Shown: positions 33,084 to 41,278 of the stretch, one piece after another
Position numbering within the stretch: position 1 is the stretch's first letter
Layout: each line of letters starts with the position of its first letter
Assembly: GCA_019694165.1 (NCBI GenBank)
Contig: JAIBCL010000025.1
Location: forward strand, 1 to 64,000
Direction: 5' to 3'
From: Verrucomicrobiaceae bacterium
GTDB lineage: Bacteria; Verrucomicrobiota; Verrucomicrobiia; Verrucomicrobiales; Verrucomicrobiaceae
Length of the DNA: 64,000 bases
The notes under the pieces: generated by a model
Seen by the model: the letters and a program-made list of their open reading frames with translations, nothing else
Told to the model about the DNA's origin: nothing
Databases searched by the model: none
Position numbers and translations under genes: made by a program

Positions 33084-33995
33084 TCACTTGCGCGTATCGC
33101 GGGTATCGCGCGGTCGGGCGTCACTGCTTTCCGACTGAACGGAGCGCGGCAGACCGAGACTGTCCTTCACGAAGTCCGCCACCATCGCGATGCGTTCCTG
33201 ATCGTAGAATTCCTTGCCTCCATGCACGCTGCCAGGGAGTGACACGAGCTTCACGTTGATCTTCATCGCTTCACAGGCCTTTGCGAATTCCTGCGATTGT
33301 TCCGGCGGCATCTGCGGATCGGCGTCGCCGTGGAGGAGCAGCAGTGGGGGATCGCTCTTGTCGAGGTGCGCCACTGGACTGGCGAGGCGGGCGATCCCGG
33401 GTTTCTCCGAGGGCTGGCCGCCGAGCAGAAGCTGCAGGGCCGGCACGCGCATCTTCAAACCGAACTCCGTACTCTGCGACAGAATGGACTGGAGGTTCGA
33501 TGCACCAAAAAAGCTGACGATGCACTGCACGTCGCTGCTTTGCCCCAGATGGGCGCCGACCTTGCCTTCGAGTTCCTGGTGCCCGTTCGTCACGCCTGCG
33601 AGCGCCGCGAGGTGCCCGCCTGCGGACGAGCCGATGATGGCGATGCGCCGGGCGTCGATGTGCCAGGTCCCGGCCGTCGCCCGGAGGAAGCGGATGGCGG
33701 CCTTGATGTCGTGTATCTGGGCCGGGAACTGCGCTTCAGTCGAGAGCCGGTAGTCCACGCTGGCGATGGCGAAGCCGTGGTCGAGGAACTTCTCGAGCGG
33801 CATGTCGGACTTTGATCCCGCGCGCCATGCGCCGCCGTGGACATAGACGACGACCGGAGGATTCACTGCTTCGGGTTTTCGGTGCAGGTCGAGCGTGAGC
33901 ACACGTCCGTCCACGCGCGCATATTCGATGTCTGCCTGCGTGTCGGCACGCCCGGCACAGCAGGCGAGAAAGAAGCAGAGGATGATGCGGATCAT
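33084..33995 (-). CDS. Secreted alpha/beta hydrolase (esterase/lipase, HSL/BD-FAE-like)
   Basis: 303 residues from the ATG at 33995, with a short signal peptide (MIRIILCFFLACCAGRA). Hydrolase motifs: VVVYVHGGAWRAGSKSD (oxyanion HGG), ASVDYRLSTEAQFPAQIHDIKAAIRFLRA, IAIIGSSAGGHLAALAG with the nucleophile Ser in GSSAGG, PPLLLLHGDADPQMPPEQ with the catalytic Asp, and GSVHGGKEFYDQE with the catalytic His. The enzyme probably removes acyl groups such as acetate from carbohydrates. The C-terminal Asp/Arg-rich tail (ARPRDTRDTRK) is unusual. Confidence 0.9.
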   Translation of the reverse strand: MIRIILCFFLACCAGRADTQADIEYARVDGRVLTLDLHRKPEAVNPPVVVYVHGGAWRAGSKSDMPLEKFLDHGFAIASVDYRLSTEAQFPAQIHDIKAAIRFLRATAGTWHIDARRIAIIGSSAGGHLAALAGVTNGHQELEGKVGAHLGQSSDVQCIVSFFGASNLQSILSQSTEFGLKMRVPALQLLLGGQPSEKPGIARLASPVAHLDKSDPPLLLLHGDADPQMPPEQSQEFAKACEAMKINVKLVSLPGSVHGGKEFYDQERIAMVADFVKDSLGLPRSVQSESSDARPRDTRDTRK

Positions 33996-34028
33996 GAAGG
34001 TCACGATGAAGGCGCAGGACCCGTGCAG

Positions 34029-34472
34029 TCACAACTCGAAAGCCATCTGATCGGCCGGCACTTCGAGCCTCACGGCGGAACCGTATGCCACGTCATCCAT
34101 CCAGGGCAGCAGCAGTTCGAGCACGTCGGGCCTCTGAAAGTGCGCGGGCTTCGTGTCTGGATGCGGGAGGTAGATCCATCCGCTCACCGGTGCTGCATCC
34201 GTGCGATGCACGGTCACGTCGAAGAACGAGAAATCTTCCGGCGGCTCGACCGGATGCCACTTCAACTGCCGCACGGTGTGCCGCGCGCGGAGCACACGGT
34301 GGCGGAAGGGAGCGGTGCTGACATTCAGGGTGCCGGGATGAAACGAGCCGAGATCGATCCCGTGTTTTAGAAAGGCTGGCATCTGCAGTCGGATGGTGCC
34401 ACCGGGAAATCGAGGATCACCATTCAGCCCGGAGGCGACGCGATGACCTGGGACGATGGTGGCGGTGATCAT
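34029..34472 (-). CDS. Small protein with resemblance to CTP-dependent riboflavin kinase (DUF120)
   Basis: 147 residues from the ATG at 34472. The opening TIVPGHRVASGLNGDPRFPGGTIRLQMPAFLKHGIDLGSFHPGTLNVS follows the pattern of the archaeal RibK/DUF120 barrel: a G-x-V-xSG-x-G loop, then GI..(F/Y)(H/Y)PGTLNV. The remainder (FFDVTVHRT, GWIYLPHPDTKPAHFQRPDVLELLLPWMDDVAYGSAVRLEVPAD) is compatible with the same barrel. Archaeal enzymes phosphorylate riboflavin with CTP; bacteria normally use RibF, so the activity here is only a suggestion. The next gene on the strand is the esterase, 34 bases on. Confidence 0.5.
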   Translation of the reverse strand: MITATIVPGHRVASGLNGDPRFPGGTIRLQMPAFLKHGIDLGSFHPGTLNVSTAPFRHRVLRARHTVRQLKWHPVEPPEDFSFFDVTVHRTDAAPVSGWIYLPHPDTKPAHFQRPDVLELLLPWMDDVAYGSAVRLEVPADQMAFEL

Positions 34473-34793
34473 GGACAAGCAGGAAGAAAAACCAGGCAAG
34501 GATGCTGCGGGATTTCGTCAAGTGCCTTCCTGGCGGCAATTGGTCACACCCAGGGCTTACGCGTGAGTTGCTTCTGAGTGAACTCCCACGGATTCAGGAC
34601 GACCACGGATTGGGCTTCTTCTGAATACATCTGCGGAACCGCTGCGGGGCGAATCATAGATTTGAGGTTTTCGCTTTCGGTTCATGCGTAAGCCCTGGGC
34701 CACACCGTCCGCCCCCATCGCAAGATGAGGAGAGCACTGTCTTGTCAGCGGTGGCCTCGTAGTATCGGGCGTACTTGGCGGAACCGGGGCCGT
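34473..34793. other. Intergenic region containing MITE copy C
   Basis: Between the RibK-like gene and the secretin stop. Apart from the element at 34551-34697 nothing was recognised. Confidence 0.6.
34551..34697 (+). mobile_element. MITE-like element, family CAGGGCTTAC, copy C
   Basis: 147 bases with the best-preserved ends: CAGGGCTTACGC and GCGTAAGCCCTG, extending to CCCAGGG/CCCTGGG (34549-34699). The interior matches copy A almost base for base in the first 100 bases. Flanks read tcaca on the left and ccaca on the right, a possible imperfect target duplication. Confidence 0.85.
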
Positions 34794-37715
34794 TCACCGG
34801 TTGCTGGCCGGCCGGGAATCGGGGCGGGAGAAGAGGCGTCCGAAGAAGGATTTCTTCTTCGGAGGGGTGTCGGGGGACGGCTCGGGCTGCGCGGGTGTGG
34901 TGGGGAATTTCTTGGCCGCTTCGGCTCCGATGCCGGTGCGGATGTCTTCATTGTAGCTGCTGCGCACGACGTCGGTGTTGTTCTTCACGACATGGGGCTG
35001 GATGAAGATGATGAGTTCTTTTCGAGTATTGGTGTCCTTGTGGTCCTTGAAGAGATTCCCGAGCAACGGAATGCGGCTGATGCCGGGCAGGCCGGAGGTG
35101 TCTTTTTTCTTCTCGTCGGAGATGAGGCCGCCGAGCACGATGGTGTGGCCGTCGGGCACGGTGATGGTGGTGACGAGCTGCTCGGTTCCGATGATGGGCA
35201 CGTCGTTCGGCTCCACGCGCTGAGTGCCGGTGACGGTGTCGTTGACCTGGGAGATGGTGAGGCTCACCTCGCCGTCGGCATTGATGAGGGGGACGACTTC
35301 GAGCTTCAGCACCACATCGCGGTAGGCCACGGTGGTGGTGACGGAGCCGGTGGTGTTCTGATTGCCGGGCACGGAGATGGACTGCGAGGGCACGGGAATC
35401 TGCGAGCCGGAGGTGATGACGGCCTTCTTGTTATTGAGCGCGAAGACGGATGGGCGGGAGAGAATCTTGAAGTGATTGCTGGTGTCGAGCGCGTTGATGA
35501 TGCCCTCGAAGCTCTGACCGAGGGTGCCGTACAGATTGAAACCGCTGGCCGGCCCGATGGCGGAGGTGATGAGGTTGTCCCGGATGTCGGTGATGTTCTT
35601 GCCGGTGATGATGTCCTCGCGCTTGGTGATCTTGCTGCTGGTCCACGAGTTGCTGCCGTCCTTGAGCGTCTTGGTGAGGAAATCGACGCCAAACTCGAAA
35701 CCGTCGCCGATCGAGAGCTGGCCGATGACGGTGGAGAGATAGACCTGCGCGGGCTTCTGGTCGAGTTTGTCGAGCAGGGCGTCGATCTTCTTGGCCTCCT
35801 CCTTGCGTCCGATGACGAAGACGGAGTTCGACATGGGATCGGCCACGATGCGGGTCTTGTTCACGAGGACGGAGACGGGCGCGTTGTCCTCGGTGGGCCC
35901 CTGAATGGTATCGGCCCTGCCGCCGACTCCGGTGGAAGTGCCGCCAGTGGTGGTGCCATCAGCGCTGACGGCGTTGCTAGCACCCGAGGCACTGGAGGCC
36001 ACGGATCCGCCGCGTGTGTTTTGTGTGGAGCGGCCGCCGAGAAGCTGCGAGCGACTGGTGGAGGTCGTCGTCTGACTGCTGGTACCGGCCTGCAGCGTGC
36101 CCCCGCCGGGGAGCTGCGTGGTGCCCGTAGCGCTGTCTTTGAGCAGATCGACGAGGGCGGGGAGCACATCGACGGCGGAGGCGTAGTTGAGCTTGCGCTC
36201 GTAGGGCGGGTCGATGGTCAGAGGTTTGTCGAACTCAGCAATGAGGCTGGCGACGTAGGTGAAGTCCTCCGGTGTGGCGACGACGAGGATCTGATTCAAC
36301 CGCGTGTCCGCTACCACCTGGGTGGAGGGCATGCCCGAGCTGCCGCTGCCCGATGGCGGGTACACCCACTGGCCGTTGTAGAAAATAGGTTGCGCCTGCT
36401 TCGGCTCCTCGCGGCGCTCACTGCGTGATTCACTCTTCTCGCCTTCCTTCGAGCGGCCCGGCTGGGCTTCGCCACGCACGGTCTTGACGCCCTTCTGCTC
36501 GCGCTCGGTGGCCTGGGCATTGAGCGTGGACTGGATGATTTGGGCGACGACCGATGAGTCGGCGTAGGTGAGAGGAATGAATTTGGTGACGAGTTGCGAG
36601 CCGGTGTTCCCCATGTCGATGGCGGCGCGGATGGCGATGAGCTGCCGCACGATGGTGGCGCTCTCCGTGATGAGCAGGCCGGGCGGAGTGGTCACCGGCG
36701 TGATGCGGCCATAGACATTGAGGCCGACGTGATTGGCGAGGATCTCCGACGCCTGCGTGGGGTCGAGGTAGTCGAGCTTCATGAAATAGGTGACGAGAGT
36801 CTCACCGGTGGGCAGGTCCTTGTCCGTGGAATAAAGGCGCACGCCGGCGGAGAATTGCATCTGCTGCACGCCTTGACCGCGTGTGGGCAGGATGCGCGCG
36901 CTCTTGCCATCGGGATCGGCCACGATGGCGTAGCCGTTGGTGAGCAGCGCCGCCTCGATCAGGCGCACGGCCTCGTCCTTTTGGACTGGCTTCGGCGTCA
37001 TGAGGCTGATGGTGGCGCCTTCGAAAATGTTCGTGTCCTTTACCAGCGTCTTGTTTGTGAGGCGCTCGTAGATGCTGAGCAGATCGACGACGGGATTGTT
37101 CGGGAACTGGAGCGTGACCTGATCACCCTCGATCGTAAAAGTCTCCGCCGTACCTCCCATGACACCGAGGAAGCCCGCACCGGAACCTGGCGCGCCGAGC
37201 GTGGCACCGCCGCCGCCAGCACCTGCTGCGCCGCCCGGGCCGGGACCGCCGAATGCACCGCCACCACCGCCGGGCCGACGACCGCCGAAGCCGCCGCCGG
37301 GCGGGCCGAATCCAGGACGGCGCGGACCACCGCCGCCGGGACCGCCGGCACCCGCCCCACCCGGTCCGGCTGGACGCTGCGCGTCATCGGCAGAGGCAGA
37401 AGGCTCGGTACTCGACGAGGACGAAGGTGCGGAAGGAGCAGGTGCGGCTGGCGATGCGGCAGGCGCAGAGGTTTGCGCGAGCAAGCGCTGCTCGGGATCG
37501 GGCCGGGCCGCTGAGCCGATGATGCGCGCGCCATCGGCAGAAGGCAGCGGAGTGGCCGTCTGCGCGAGGAGACGTTCCTCGGGATTGCGGCGCTCAAGCT
37601 GCGCATGTGCCGCGGGTGCGCAAAGTGCGGCGGTGGAAATCACGATGCCGGTGATCGCGAGATGGTGGTGCAGGCGCGAGCGGAGGCGGGGCATGAAGGT
37701 GGCGGGGGCGGGCAT
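34794..37715 (-). CDS. gspD: Type II secretion system secretin GspD
   Basis: Outer-membrane channel of the secretion machine, 973 residues, longer than the usual 650-750. Order: signal peptide (cleavage about AHA-QLERR); a Gly/Pro/Ser-rich low-complexity segment of about 130 residues (positions 60-190); N0 domain (FTIEGDQVTLQFPNNPVVDLLSIYERLTNKTLV); N1-N3 repeats with Ser/Thr-rich inserts; secretin barrel from about 650 (AVITSGSQIPVPSQ, VAYRDVVLKLEVVPLI, VPDGHTIVLGGLISDEKKKDTSGLPGISRIPLLGNLF, RKELIIFIQPHVV). The tail is basic. It is the last gene of the gsp operon. Alternative start ATG at 37694. Confidence 0.93.
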   Translation of the reverse strand: MPAPATFMPRLRSRLHHHLAITGIVISTAALCAPAAHAQLERRNPEERLLAQTATPLPSADGARIIGSAARPDPEQRLLAQTSAPAASPAAPAPSAPSSSSSTEPSASADDAQRPAGPGGAGAGGPGGGGPRRPGFGPPGGGFGGRRPGGGGGAFGGPGPGGAAGAGGGGATLGAPGSGAGFLGVMGGTAETFTIEGDQVTLQFPNNPVVDLLSIYERLTNKTLVKDTNIFEGATISLMTPKPVQKDEAVRLIEAALLTNGYAIVADPDGKSARILPTRGQGVQQMQFSAGVRLYSTDKDLPTGETLVTYFMKLDYLDPTQASEILANHVGLNVYGRITPVTTPPGLLITESATIVRQLIAIRAAIDMGNTGSQLVTKFIPLTYADSSVVAQIIQSTLNAQATEREQKGVKTVRGEAQPGRSKEGEKSESRSERREEPKQAQPIFYNGQWVYPPSGSGSSGMPSTQVVADTRLNQILVVATPEDFTYVASLIAEFDKPLTIDPPYERKLNYASAVDVLPALVDLLKDSATGTTQLPGGGTLQAGTSSQTTTSTSRSQLLGGRSTQNTRGGSVASSASGASNAVSADGTTTGGTSTGVGGRADTIQGPTEDNAPVSVLVNKTRIVADPMSNSVFVIGRKEEAKKIDALLDKLDQKPAQVYLSTVIGQLSIGDGFEFGVDFLTKTLKDGSNSWTSSKITKREDIITGKNITDIRDNLITSAIGPASGFNLYGTLGQSFEGIINALDTSNHFKILSRPSVFALNNKKAVITSGSQIPVPSQSISVPGNQNTTGSVTTTVAYRDVVLKLEVVPLINADGEVSLTISQVNDTVTGTQRVEPNDVPIIGTEQLVTTITVPDGHTIVLGGLISDEKKKDTSGLPGISRIPLLGNLFKDHKDTNTRKELIIFIQPHVVKNNTDVVRSSYNEDIRTGIGAEAAKKFPTTPAQPEPSPDTPPKKKSFFGRLFSRPDSRPASNR

Positions 37716-37793
37716 CGGTGTGGAGAGAGTGAAAGAGGAAACGTGGTGTCGAGATGAGGGCAGCGGGGAAAAGGGGGCGAGGGTCAGGCGGCG

Positions 37794-38468
37794 TCACTTG
37801 CCGCCCTTGTCTTCTTTTTCGATTTTTTCAAAGGCATTGCGCACGAACTGGCGGCGCTCCTCGTCGGTGCCGGCATTGCGCAGGCGCTCCATGTTGTCGC
37901 GGAAGAAGCTGCGCAGCTTTTCCTTGCCGGTGTCGGAGAGCGCTTCGTAGCGGCGGCGATCTTCCTCGGATGGGCCGCGTCCTTCGGGCCGGCGGAAGCG
38001 GTCGCCCCCCGGTCCTCCTTCGGGAGGCGGGCCTGGCGGTCCGCCGCTGCCCTTGCTGCGGTGTTTCTTGAGCTTGTCAGAGGTCATCTCGTCCTTGTTG
38101 TAGCGGATGACCACGACTTCGCCGCCGATGGCGATCTTGGCCTGCGCGCGGTTGATGTCGGTGGTGGCGGTGGCTTCCACGAGCTTCCAACCCTTCGGGT
38201 TCGGCTCCTCGGACACGGACCAGCTCTCGTTGGTTTCCGTGTTCATGATGGTGGCCACTGGCTTGCCGTCGATGTAGGCCAGCCCCGTGAGGATGAGCGA
38301 ATCGGAGAGACTCACCGAGCGGATGAAGGGCGAGTTTTGAATCAACGACGTGACCACCGTGGCATCGAAGGGCTTCGGCAGATCCGTGTCGCCACCGGCG
38401 GGAGCATCCGCCGCACATGCAGCCCCGAGAGGCAGTGCGCAGGCGATGATGGCGGCGATGCGGTTCAT
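37794..38468 (-). CDS. GspC/PilP-like periplasmic protein
   Basis: 224 residues from the ATG at 38468 with a signal peptide (RIAAIIACALPLGAACA). The N-terminal half (DATVVTSLIQNSPFIRSVSLSDSLILTGLAYIDGKPVATIMNT, then AQAKIAIGGEVVVIRYNKDE) has the beta-rich look of the HR domain of GspC or PilP, which links the inner-membrane complex to the secretin. The C-terminal half is a Gly/Pro linker followed by a charged helix (EEDRRRYEALSDTGKEKLRSFFRDNMERL). Its place between gspM and gspD supports the role. The match is structural in style rather than in strict motifs. Confidence 0.55.
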   Translation of the reverse strand: MNRIAAIIACALPLGAACAADAPAGGDTDLPKPFDATVVTSLIQNSPFIRSVSLSDSLILTGLAYIDGKPVATIMNTETNESWSVSEEPNPKGWKLVEATATTDINRAQAKIAIGGEVVVIRYNKDEMTSDKLKKHRSKGSGGPPGPPPEGGPGGDRFRRPEGRGPSEEDRRRYEALSDTGKEKLRSFFRDNMERLRNAGTDEERRQFVRNAFEKIEKEDKGGK

Positions 38469-38504
38469 GGATGGGCGTGTGGTGGAGCGGCGCGCGGTCA
38501 TGCG

Positions 38505-39053
38505 TCAGATGCCGCCTTCGGGCTTGAACCAGCGGGCTACGGTGAGGTTGCACTGGGCCTGCGGCGTTTTCTCTTTCGAGCGCGTGTCGAGTTCGAAGTC
38601 CAGCGCCTTCACCACTTGGAACTTGTCTGGTGACTGCATCGTGGCCAGCCACTGGAGAATGGTGCTCTGGTCGCCGTAAAGGCGGAGGTTCACGCTGACC
38701 TCGCGGTAGTCCGCGTTGGTCACCATGTCCGGCAGCGTCTGCTGCATGACCTTGATCCCGCGGTCGAGCGCGGCGTTTTGCAACTCCTCCAAGAACACGC
38801 CCTGCGCCTTGCCGAGCGAGTCGGTGGCGGGCATGTGCTCGGCCAGCCATGATTTGCGCTTCTCCCAAAAGGCGCGGTCAGCCAGCCACGCCTCGTTTTC
38901 CTTCTTGTCGCTTTGCAGGGTGGTGATGCGCTTTGCCAGCGCAGAGCGCTTTTGCAGGAATGTGTTCACGACGATCAATCCGCCCATGAGCACGAGCACG
39001 CCGAAGCAGAGCAGGAGGAGTTGTTTTTCCCGGCTGGTGAGGGTGCGGCTCAT
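38505..39053 (-). CDS. gspM: GspM-like inner-membrane assembly protein
   Basis: 182 residues from the ATG at 39053, which overlaps the gspL stop as ATGA. One transmembrane helix near the N-terminus (QLLLLCFGVLVLMGGLIVV), then a coiled coil (LQKRSALAKRITTLQSDKKENEAWL), then a ferredoxin-like periplasmic domain (EVSVNLRLYGDQSTILQWLATMQSPDKFQVVKALDFEL). This is the GspM/PilO topology. It follows gspL and precedes the GspC/PilP-like gene, the expected order for the inner-membrane platform. Confidence 0.8.
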   Translation of the reverse strand: MSRTLTSREKQLLLLCFGVLVLMGGLIVVNTFLQKRSALAKRITTLQSDKKENEAWLADRAFWEKRKSWLAEHMPATDSLGKAQGVFLEELQNAALDRGIKVMQQTLPDMVTNADYREVSVNLRLYGDQSTILQWLATMQSPDKFQVVKALDFELDTRSKEKTPQAQCNLTVARWFKPEGGI

Positions 39054-40264
39054 GACTTGAGTTTGCCTTGCGCGCGGAAGGAGGCGGTCTTCTCCCTCAC
39101 GCTGGGTTGCGGCATCGACCACTCGTAGCGGCCGAGGTTTCGGTGCTTCTTGATGTCTTCCAGGAATTGGAACGCCGTCTGCGCATCCCGCGCCTCGCCG
39201 CGAATCTCGATCTCGTGCGTCTTGGCCTCAAACCGCCGGATGACGATGCCGCTCGGCGGCATCAGTGCGGTGATGTCATTAAGCTGCACCAGCAAGAAGC
39301 GGCTCTGCTCGATGGCTGGCGAGAGCGCCTTCCAGTGCTCGGCGGTCTTCTTCACTTCAGCGGCGGCCGGCGCGGTCTTCTCCACGTCGGCGGCGAGTTC
39401 CGCGGCCTGCTTTTCCTGCACTTGAAGGTAGCTGAAGCCGAGAAACACGAGCGCGGCGGCGGCCATGCTGGCGAGCACGCCGATGCGGATGAACTTCGCG
39501 CGCCGGCGGGCCGAGGCCTGCGCTTCACGCACGGCGGGCGGCAGCAGCGAAGTCCAGTCGCGGGTGTCGAGCTTCGAGTCTTTTGCGAGCTGGGGCACCA
39601 CCTCGACGGGCAGGCCGAGGGAGGTGGAGAGGGCGGCCGCCAGCTTCCGATCCCACGAGCCGGCCAGCGTGACGCCCGTCACCAGTCCAAAGCCCGCCTG
39701 TGCCTCAAGACTCAGCCGGGAGAGATTGATCTCCTCGACCAAGCTCTCGGTCGAGCCATCCATCGGACCGATGATGTGGCTGTGGAAAAGGCGGCCTTGA
39801 TGACCGGCGGCGAGCACGGCGTCTCCCTGCTCCTCGACAATGACGAGGTGTCCGGACGGCAATTGCGAGAGGCGCAGGGCCGCCGTGTAGTCCGCCGCAT
39901 GAGGCACGGCGAGCTGGTCCGGAAAAGGATCGGCCAGCACATCGACGCTGATGACGGCCAGCGGTCCCGTGGCACCGAGCTGGTGCCAGCGGAAATTTCT
40001 TCCCGTGTCCGTCATCCCTTTGATGCCCCGCTTCTCGAGCTGGGCGATGATCATCTGCTCGAGCACGCTCTCATCCGATTGCGGCAGGATGAGGCCCAGC
40101 GTGCGGCACGCACTGGCGGGAAGTCCGATGATCAGCGGCTTCGAGGTGTCAGTGAACGAAGACGGATGATCCACCGCATCGCCCGGCGAGGCGGCGCGCG
40201 GTTTCCAGACTCGCCAGGCGGTGTCTGGAGCGGGAAGGAGGAGAGTGGCTGCGGAAACGGACAT
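39050..40264 (-). CDS. gspL: GspL-like inner-membrane platform protein
   Basis: 404 residues. The N-terminal 240 residues are an actin-like cytoplasmic domain (LIIGLPASACRTLGLILPQSDESVLEQMIIAQLEKRG, LPSGHLVIVEEQGDAVLAAGHQGRLFHSHII, FGLVTGVTLAGSWDRKLAAAL), as in GspL and PilM. A single membrane helix follows (IRIGVLASMAAAALVFLGFSYL), then a coiled coil and a small periplasmic ferredoxin-like domain (IVIRRFEAKTHEIEIRGEARDAQTAFQFLEDIKK), as in GspL and PilN. It couples GspE to GspM. Its stop overlaps the gspM start (ATGA). Confidence 0.8.
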   Translation of the reverse strand: MSVSAATLLLPAPDTAWRVWKPRAASPGDAVDHPSSFTDTSKPLIIGLPASACRTLGLILPQSDESVLEQMIIAQLEKRGIKGMTDTGRNFRWHQLGATGPLAVISVDVLADPFPDQLAVPHAADYTAALRLSQLPSGHLVIVEEQGDAVLAAGHQGRLFHSHIIGPMDGSTESLVEEINLSRLSLEAQAGFGLVTGVTLAGSWDRKLAAALSTSLGLPVEVVPQLAKDSKLDTRDWTSLLPPAVREAQASARRRAKFIRIGVLASMAAAALVFLGFSYLQVQEKQAAELAADVEKTAPAAAEVKKTAEHWKALSPAIEQSRFLLVQLNDITALMPPSGIVIRRFEAKTHEIEIRGEARDAQTAFQFLEDIKKHRNLGRYEWSMPQPSVREKTASFRAQGKLKS

Positions 40265-40336
40265 TCTTGGGTATTCGACGGGCGCGAGGATGAACCGGAA
40301 CCGGGAGGAATGGTTGCGGGACCCACGCGGAGTCCC

Positions 40337-41278
40337 TCATTCTTCGATGCGCGCGAGGTAGGTCAACGAACCGTCATCCTGCCGCCTTGCGATGACTGTT
40401 ATCTTGCGGCGTTTTTCTCCCACCCAGCCGATGCTCTCCACGCGGCGCACCGTGTTGCCGCCGTACGTAATGTTGTTCTGGATCAATTTGTACTGGTCCG
40501 AACTCATGCCGAGCAGGCTGATGGCCGTGTTCAGGCTCAAGCTCCCGTCATCCTCGGTGCCGTGGATGCCGTCCGCGCCGTCGCGCTCGCTGATAAGGCG
40601 GTCCACATCGCCTTCAGACGCATTGGTGGTGGCCATGATCACGTCCTTGGTGGCGTGGCGCAGGTCGATGAGGCCGTCGCCGTACACGGAGAAGTAATCG
40701 CGCCATTCAGGCTTTACACGCGCCACGAGGTCCATGCCACGGGCGAGCTGCATCTCATCGACGGAGATGAAACCCTGATTGCGCGGTACGTCGAAGACGC
40801 CGAGAGCCTCGTAATAGTCCTTCTCCGCACCGGAGGCACGCGCGTCCTTGTCGGGGTCCACCCAGTCGGCCAGCGACTGCGCGGCGATGGTCGCATCGTC
40901 CGTGGCAAGGCCCCATTTTTCGAAAAGATTCACCACCATCTCCGTCATGCGGGGGTCGGTGATGTAGTTGATGGGAATGCGCGCGCCTTCACTGGTGAGC
41001 CACACCTCGAAGCCGCTGTCATTGCCCACTTTTTGCTTGAGCACCGGATCGGTCGATCCCACGTCGGGGTGCAGGCCCAGCACGATGCCGCACTCGGCCA
41101 GATGCAGCGTCTTGAAGTCCGCCGCATCGAGGATGGCCTCCTCGTTGCTGTAATGCACATACTGCACCACGCCGGCCACCGTCACCGCCATGAGCATGAT
41201 GGCCCAGATCATGAGCATGAGCGCGGACGCCCGCGCGCGCGCGGGCGTCGGTGTTCGATTCGGACGGGACCGCCTCAT
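40337..41278 (-). CDS. gspK: Pseudopilin-tip protein GspK
   Basis: 313 residues from the ATG at 41278, overlapping the gspJ stop as ATGA. A short basic N-terminus (RRSRPNRTPTPARARAS) precedes a hydrophobic helix (ALMLMIWAIMLMAVTVAGVVQYVHYS), as in GspK, which lacks the Glu5 of other pseudopilins. The body has GspK motifs: RIPINYITDPRMTEMVVNLFEKWG, SLADWVDPDKDARASGAEKDYYEALG, NQGFISVDEMQLARGM, YFSVYGDGLIDLRHATKDVIMATT. GspK caps the pseudopilus and forms a complex with GspI and GspJ. Confidence 0.88.
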   Translation of the reverse strand: MRRSRPNRTPTPARARASALMLMIWAIMLMAVTVAGVVQYVHYSNEEAILDAADFKTLHLAECGIVLGLHPDVGSTDPVLKQKVGNDSGFEVWLTSEGARIPINYITDPRMTEMVVNLFEKWGLATDDATIAAQSLADWVDPDKDARASGAEKDYYEALGVFDVPRNQGFISVDEMQLARGMDLVARVKPEWRDYFSVYGDGLIDLRHATKDVIMATTNASEGDVDRLISERDGADGIHGTEDDGSLSLNTAISLLGMSSDQYKLIQNNITYGGNTVRRVESIGWVGEKRRKITVIARRQDDGSLTYLARIEE

